24,387 bases of DNA, from positions 1 through 24,387 of IMG/VR virus record IMGVR_UViG_3300035698_006085; one strand, given 5' to 3'. The position numbers were made by a program, and so were the translations under genes. The notes beneath the pieces were generated by a model. That model was given only the letters and a program-made list of their open reading frames with translations. It was not told the origin of the DNA and searched no databases. How positions within the stretch are numbered: the stretch's first letter is position 1; each line of letters opens with the position of its first letter. Of this stretch, positions 22,779 to 24,387 are shown piece after piece. The stretch comes from a virus.

Positions 22779-22904
22779 ATGATTTCGGGCTTGAAATTAG
22801 GGCTATTCGGAGTAGCTTTTTTTATAATCGCGATCATTAAAACGATTCTTTGGGATTTGCCAAAGAAATTATTTATGAAAATATTCATCAGGGGGACGTC
22901 ATGA
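22779..22904 (+). CDS. 41-residue membrane peptide
   Basis: ATG 22779 follows a GGGGGATC ribosome-binding site (about 22769-22776). The product has one hydrophobic helix (LGLFGVAFFIIAIIKTILW, residues 7-25) and a basic tail (KKLFMKIFIRGTS). It ends by ATGA overlap with the next gene. The lysis-cassette setting makes a holin-like or antiholin-like role possible; the family is not recognised. Confidence 0.5.
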   Translation: MISGLKLGLFGVAFFIIAIIKTILWDLPKKLFMKIFIRGTS

Positions 22905-23071
22905 AAAAGAAATGGTACGAACAGAAAACCACATGGGCGGGATTTCTCGGAATTGCTTCAGTCATCGGAGCCGTAGCAACCGGGGAAATGTCAGTCAATG
23001 CCGGTATCCCCATCGGCGTCAACTCACTTGCTTTGATCTTTATGAGGCAGGGGATTGAAGGGATTAAATAA
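22901..23071 (+). CDS. small holin-like membrane protein
   Basis: This 56-residue protein has the pattern KKKWYEQKTTWAGFLGIASV, then GAVATGEMSVNAGIPIGVNS and LALIFMRQGIEGIK. This short two-helix build, with an N-terminal KxWxxxKTxWxG and a C-terminal F-x-R-x-G-I, is common among phage lysis-region proteins often named holins. ATG 22901 overlaps the previous stop (ATGA) and has GGGGG upstream; the longer frame from 22850 is a shadow. It is the last + strand gene before the terminator. Confidence 0.65.
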   Translation: MKKKWYEQKTTWAGFLGIASVIGAVATGEMSVNAGIPIGVNSLALIFMRQGIEGIK

Positions 23072-23097
23072 GGACTGTTTTACTATATGGCATTAAA

Positions 23098-23122
23098 AAA
23101 CCCGGCTTGCGTCGCCGGGTTT
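23098..23122. terminator. bidirectional intrinsic terminator
   Basis: AAACCCGGC (23098-23106) and GCCGGGTTT (23114-23122) form a nine-base-pair stem with a seven-base loop. It has an A-run before it (23095-23100) and T-rich bases after it, so it can end transcripts from both sides. It lies between the convergent lysis operon and the leftward DUF5131 gene. Confidence 0.8.
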
Positions 23123-23185
23123 ATAGTTTAGGTTGACGTTATGTGACATACCGGGTGATCAGTTCCAGAACTAACCCCTGCAGTT

Positions 23186-24046
23186 TTATAATGACTTCTT
23201 CCATTCCGGTATTTCCGCCCATTGTTTGCCATCGAGATCAGGCATTTTGACCAGTTTTCCGGAAACATCCATTTGTTTCAGGAAAAAGGGGATCCCGGCG
23301 GCAACACATTGATCCTTGATATCCCGAAACCATTGTATATCAGCGGGCCTTCCAGGCCTGTTTCCGTCCGATTCGCAACCAGCGACAACCCAGTCAATGC
23401 CGTGGAAATGGTGACCTAACGTGTCGTGTGATTCACAGCAATGGCCGTCGTATTTTTTATGGTTACAGGTCAGCCATGAGGATTCCCCGTTATCTAGAAG
23501 CACAGGGCCAAGGGCCGGTTCATAAGATACCCATAATTTCGATGCAAACTCCCGTAATTTCAAGAGCTCAGGGATTCGCTCATCGGCGGTTTCCTGGTTT
23601 TCGACTGATACGCCGATCCATGCGTTTGGACAGCGTTTCAGCAAATCATCCGAACGCGCGTTTGTGCTGTCCGCCCATTTATACAGTTGACCAGGGCGCT
23701 TTGTGAGGATTAAAAAGGTGTGCCGTTTCCTTGCCCTTATTACATCGAAAACGTCATCAATCATGTGGGATGGTACGCTTTCATGGAACAGATCGCCCAT
23801 AAACTGTACGCCGATGATTGACGGCCTTTTTAATATCATGGGAACCTTAATCTCCCTGTTTTTGATTCTAGGTCCCCGATGGCCGCTATAAACATTTCTA
23901 TACTTTTGCGAAATCTTCGGATTTTTCGCGAGCCTGTCACACAATGTCAGGTGCCAACAATTTTTACAGCCAGCGGATACCCTGGAGCATCTCATCACGA
24001 TAGGGTTCCAAGAATAATCTAAATATTCAATTCCTGTTTTATTCAT
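23186..24046 (-). CDS. DUF5131 / phage Gp37-Gp68 family protein
   Basis: This 286-residue protein belongs to the DUF5131 (Gp37/Gp68) family, widespread in phages and of unknown biochemical function, with radical-SAM-like features. Seen: the opening IEYLDYSWNP; a Cys cluster C20-x6-C27-x2-C30; FMGDLFHE at 82-89; ILTKRPGQL at 113-121; WIGVSVEN at 133-140; VAGCESDGNRPG at 221-232; and GIPFFLKQM at 251-259. A Cys/His-rich insert lies at about 190-216 (TCNHKKYDGHCCESHDTLGH and nearby). The start ATG (complement of 24044-24046) is preferred over one seven codons upstream because a GGGGGACC site sits before it and family members begin here. It is leftward, overlaps the end of the upstream gene by eight bases and ends near the bidirectional terminator. 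Confidence 0.85.
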   Translation of the reverse strand: MNKTGIEYLDYSWNPIVMRCSRVSAGCKNCWHLTLCDRLAKNPKISQKYRNVYSGHRGPRIKNREIKVPMILKRPSIIGVQFMGDLFHESVPSHMIDDVFDVIRARKRHTFLILTKRPGQLYKWADSTNARSDDLLKRCPNAWIGVSVENQETADERIPELLKLREFASKLWVSYEPALGPVLLDNGESSWLTCNHKKYDGHCCESHDTLGHHFHGIDWVVAGCESDGNRPGRPADIQWFRDIKDQCVAAGIPFFLKQMDVSGKLVKMPDLDGKQWAEIPEWKKSL

Positions 24047-24387
24047 GCGGTCCCCCTGAATTGCCATTCGTCCATTTATCCTCTTTTAAATTTCTGTGTT
24101 CATATGCCCATTTGTCAAGATAATGAGTACATGCCTTAAACCAACCCTTTTTAGTTCCGGTTGATAATTGCATATGCTCATATTTATCGTTTGGCTCATC
24201 TTTATACTTTGAATTGTTCCTTCCCCCGGCCAGAGCCATATATTCATGGATTTCACTGGATAAGATTACGCGGGGAAGGTAGAGCCACCATGGTTCCAGG
24301 GCAACGGATAGTTTATCTGCGACACAGAGGCGGGAATATTGCTTGCCGTCCAGTTTTGCCCTAAATCGCGAATGATAAAGGCAGAAA
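24039..24387 (-). CDS. hypothetical protein, 5' end outside the window
   Basis: The leftward frame is open from the window edge to the TAA at 24041-24039, giving at least 115 residues, and its start is not in view. An ATG at 24239 is inside a longer open frame whose upstream residues look protein-like (SRFRAKLDGKQYSRLCVADK, then LEPWWLYLPRVILSSEIHEY), so it is probably not the true start. The C-terminal half is polar, with KKGWFKACTHYLDKWAYEH. No family is recognised. It overlaps the DUF5131 gene by eight bases and is probably its operon partner. Confidence 0.65.
   Translation of the reverse strand, partial: FCLYHSRFRAKLDGKQYSRLCVADKLSVALEPWWLYLPRVILSSEIHEYMALAGGRNNSKYKDEPNDKYEHMQLSTGTKKGWFKACTHYLDKWAYEHRNLKEDKWTNGNSGGPHE

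Noticed and set aside
22850-22900. Longer start for the holin-like protein
   Set aside because: These codons overlap the 41-residue membrane peptide in another frame; ATG 22901 has GGGGG upstream and an ATGA overlap.
1-24387. Genome-wide reassignment of TGA to a sense codon
   Set aside because: TGA ends many genes in tight ATGA or TGATG overlaps (for example 9650, 13950, 19092, 22904). Reading through the portal stop at 6540 would run into the out-of-frame signal peptide gene. Only local readthrough or mutation fits.

Overview
This window is one continuous stretch of a tailed double-stranded DNA phage (or prophage) with a long-tail, HK97-type morphogenesis module. Almost every gene lies on the + strand, packed with ATGA or TAATG overlaps and in the canonical order: packaging, portal, protease, capsid, connectors, tail tube, tail chaperones, tape measure, tail tip, lysis. 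The small single-domain M15-type endolysin and the many Sec-type signal peptides suggest a Gram-negative host. The host genus cannot be told from this sequence. No integrase, repressor, tRNA, CRISPR array or insertion sequence is visible.

Layout. Positions 12-2253 hold the tail end of an accessory/early region: a KTSC protein, an AT-rich PP-loop (PAPS-reductase-like) enzyme, a RusA-type resolvase, a membrane-anchored Trp-rich protein, a 15-codon coupling ORF and a 58-residue helix-turn-helix protein. The gap 2254-2390 carries five phased short repeats followed by a near-consensus sigma70 promoter, the likely start of the late transcript. Positions 2391-6542 encode the small and large terminase subunits and a portal-MuF fusion. 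Positions 6547-9650 are an unusual insertion of three genes for exported proteins between portal and protease. Positions 9647-12741 encode protease, major capsid protein and another exported protein where a decoration protein would be expected. Positions 12827-21545 encode connectors, two related tail-tube-like proteins, two tail chaperones joined by a probable -1 frameshift, the tape measure and the tail-tip proteins. Positions 21548-23071 hold an exported protein and a lysis cassette with several very small membrane proteins. A bidirectional terminator at 23098-23122 separates these from leftward genes: a DUF5131 (Gp37/Gp68-type) protein and an incomplete gene at the window edge.

The most notable points are these. 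(1) Two genes, including the probable tail hub, are each interrupted by a single in-frame TGA, with the frame staying open and protein-like beyond it, while TGA serves as a normal stop elsewhere. (2) Five or six proteins with export signals are embedded in the virion operon, and two of them share a Trp-containing motif. (3) A probable programmed -1 frameshift joins the tail chaperones. (4) Helically phased repeats precede the putative late promoter. All functional names rest on motif recognition by eye; no database search was run.
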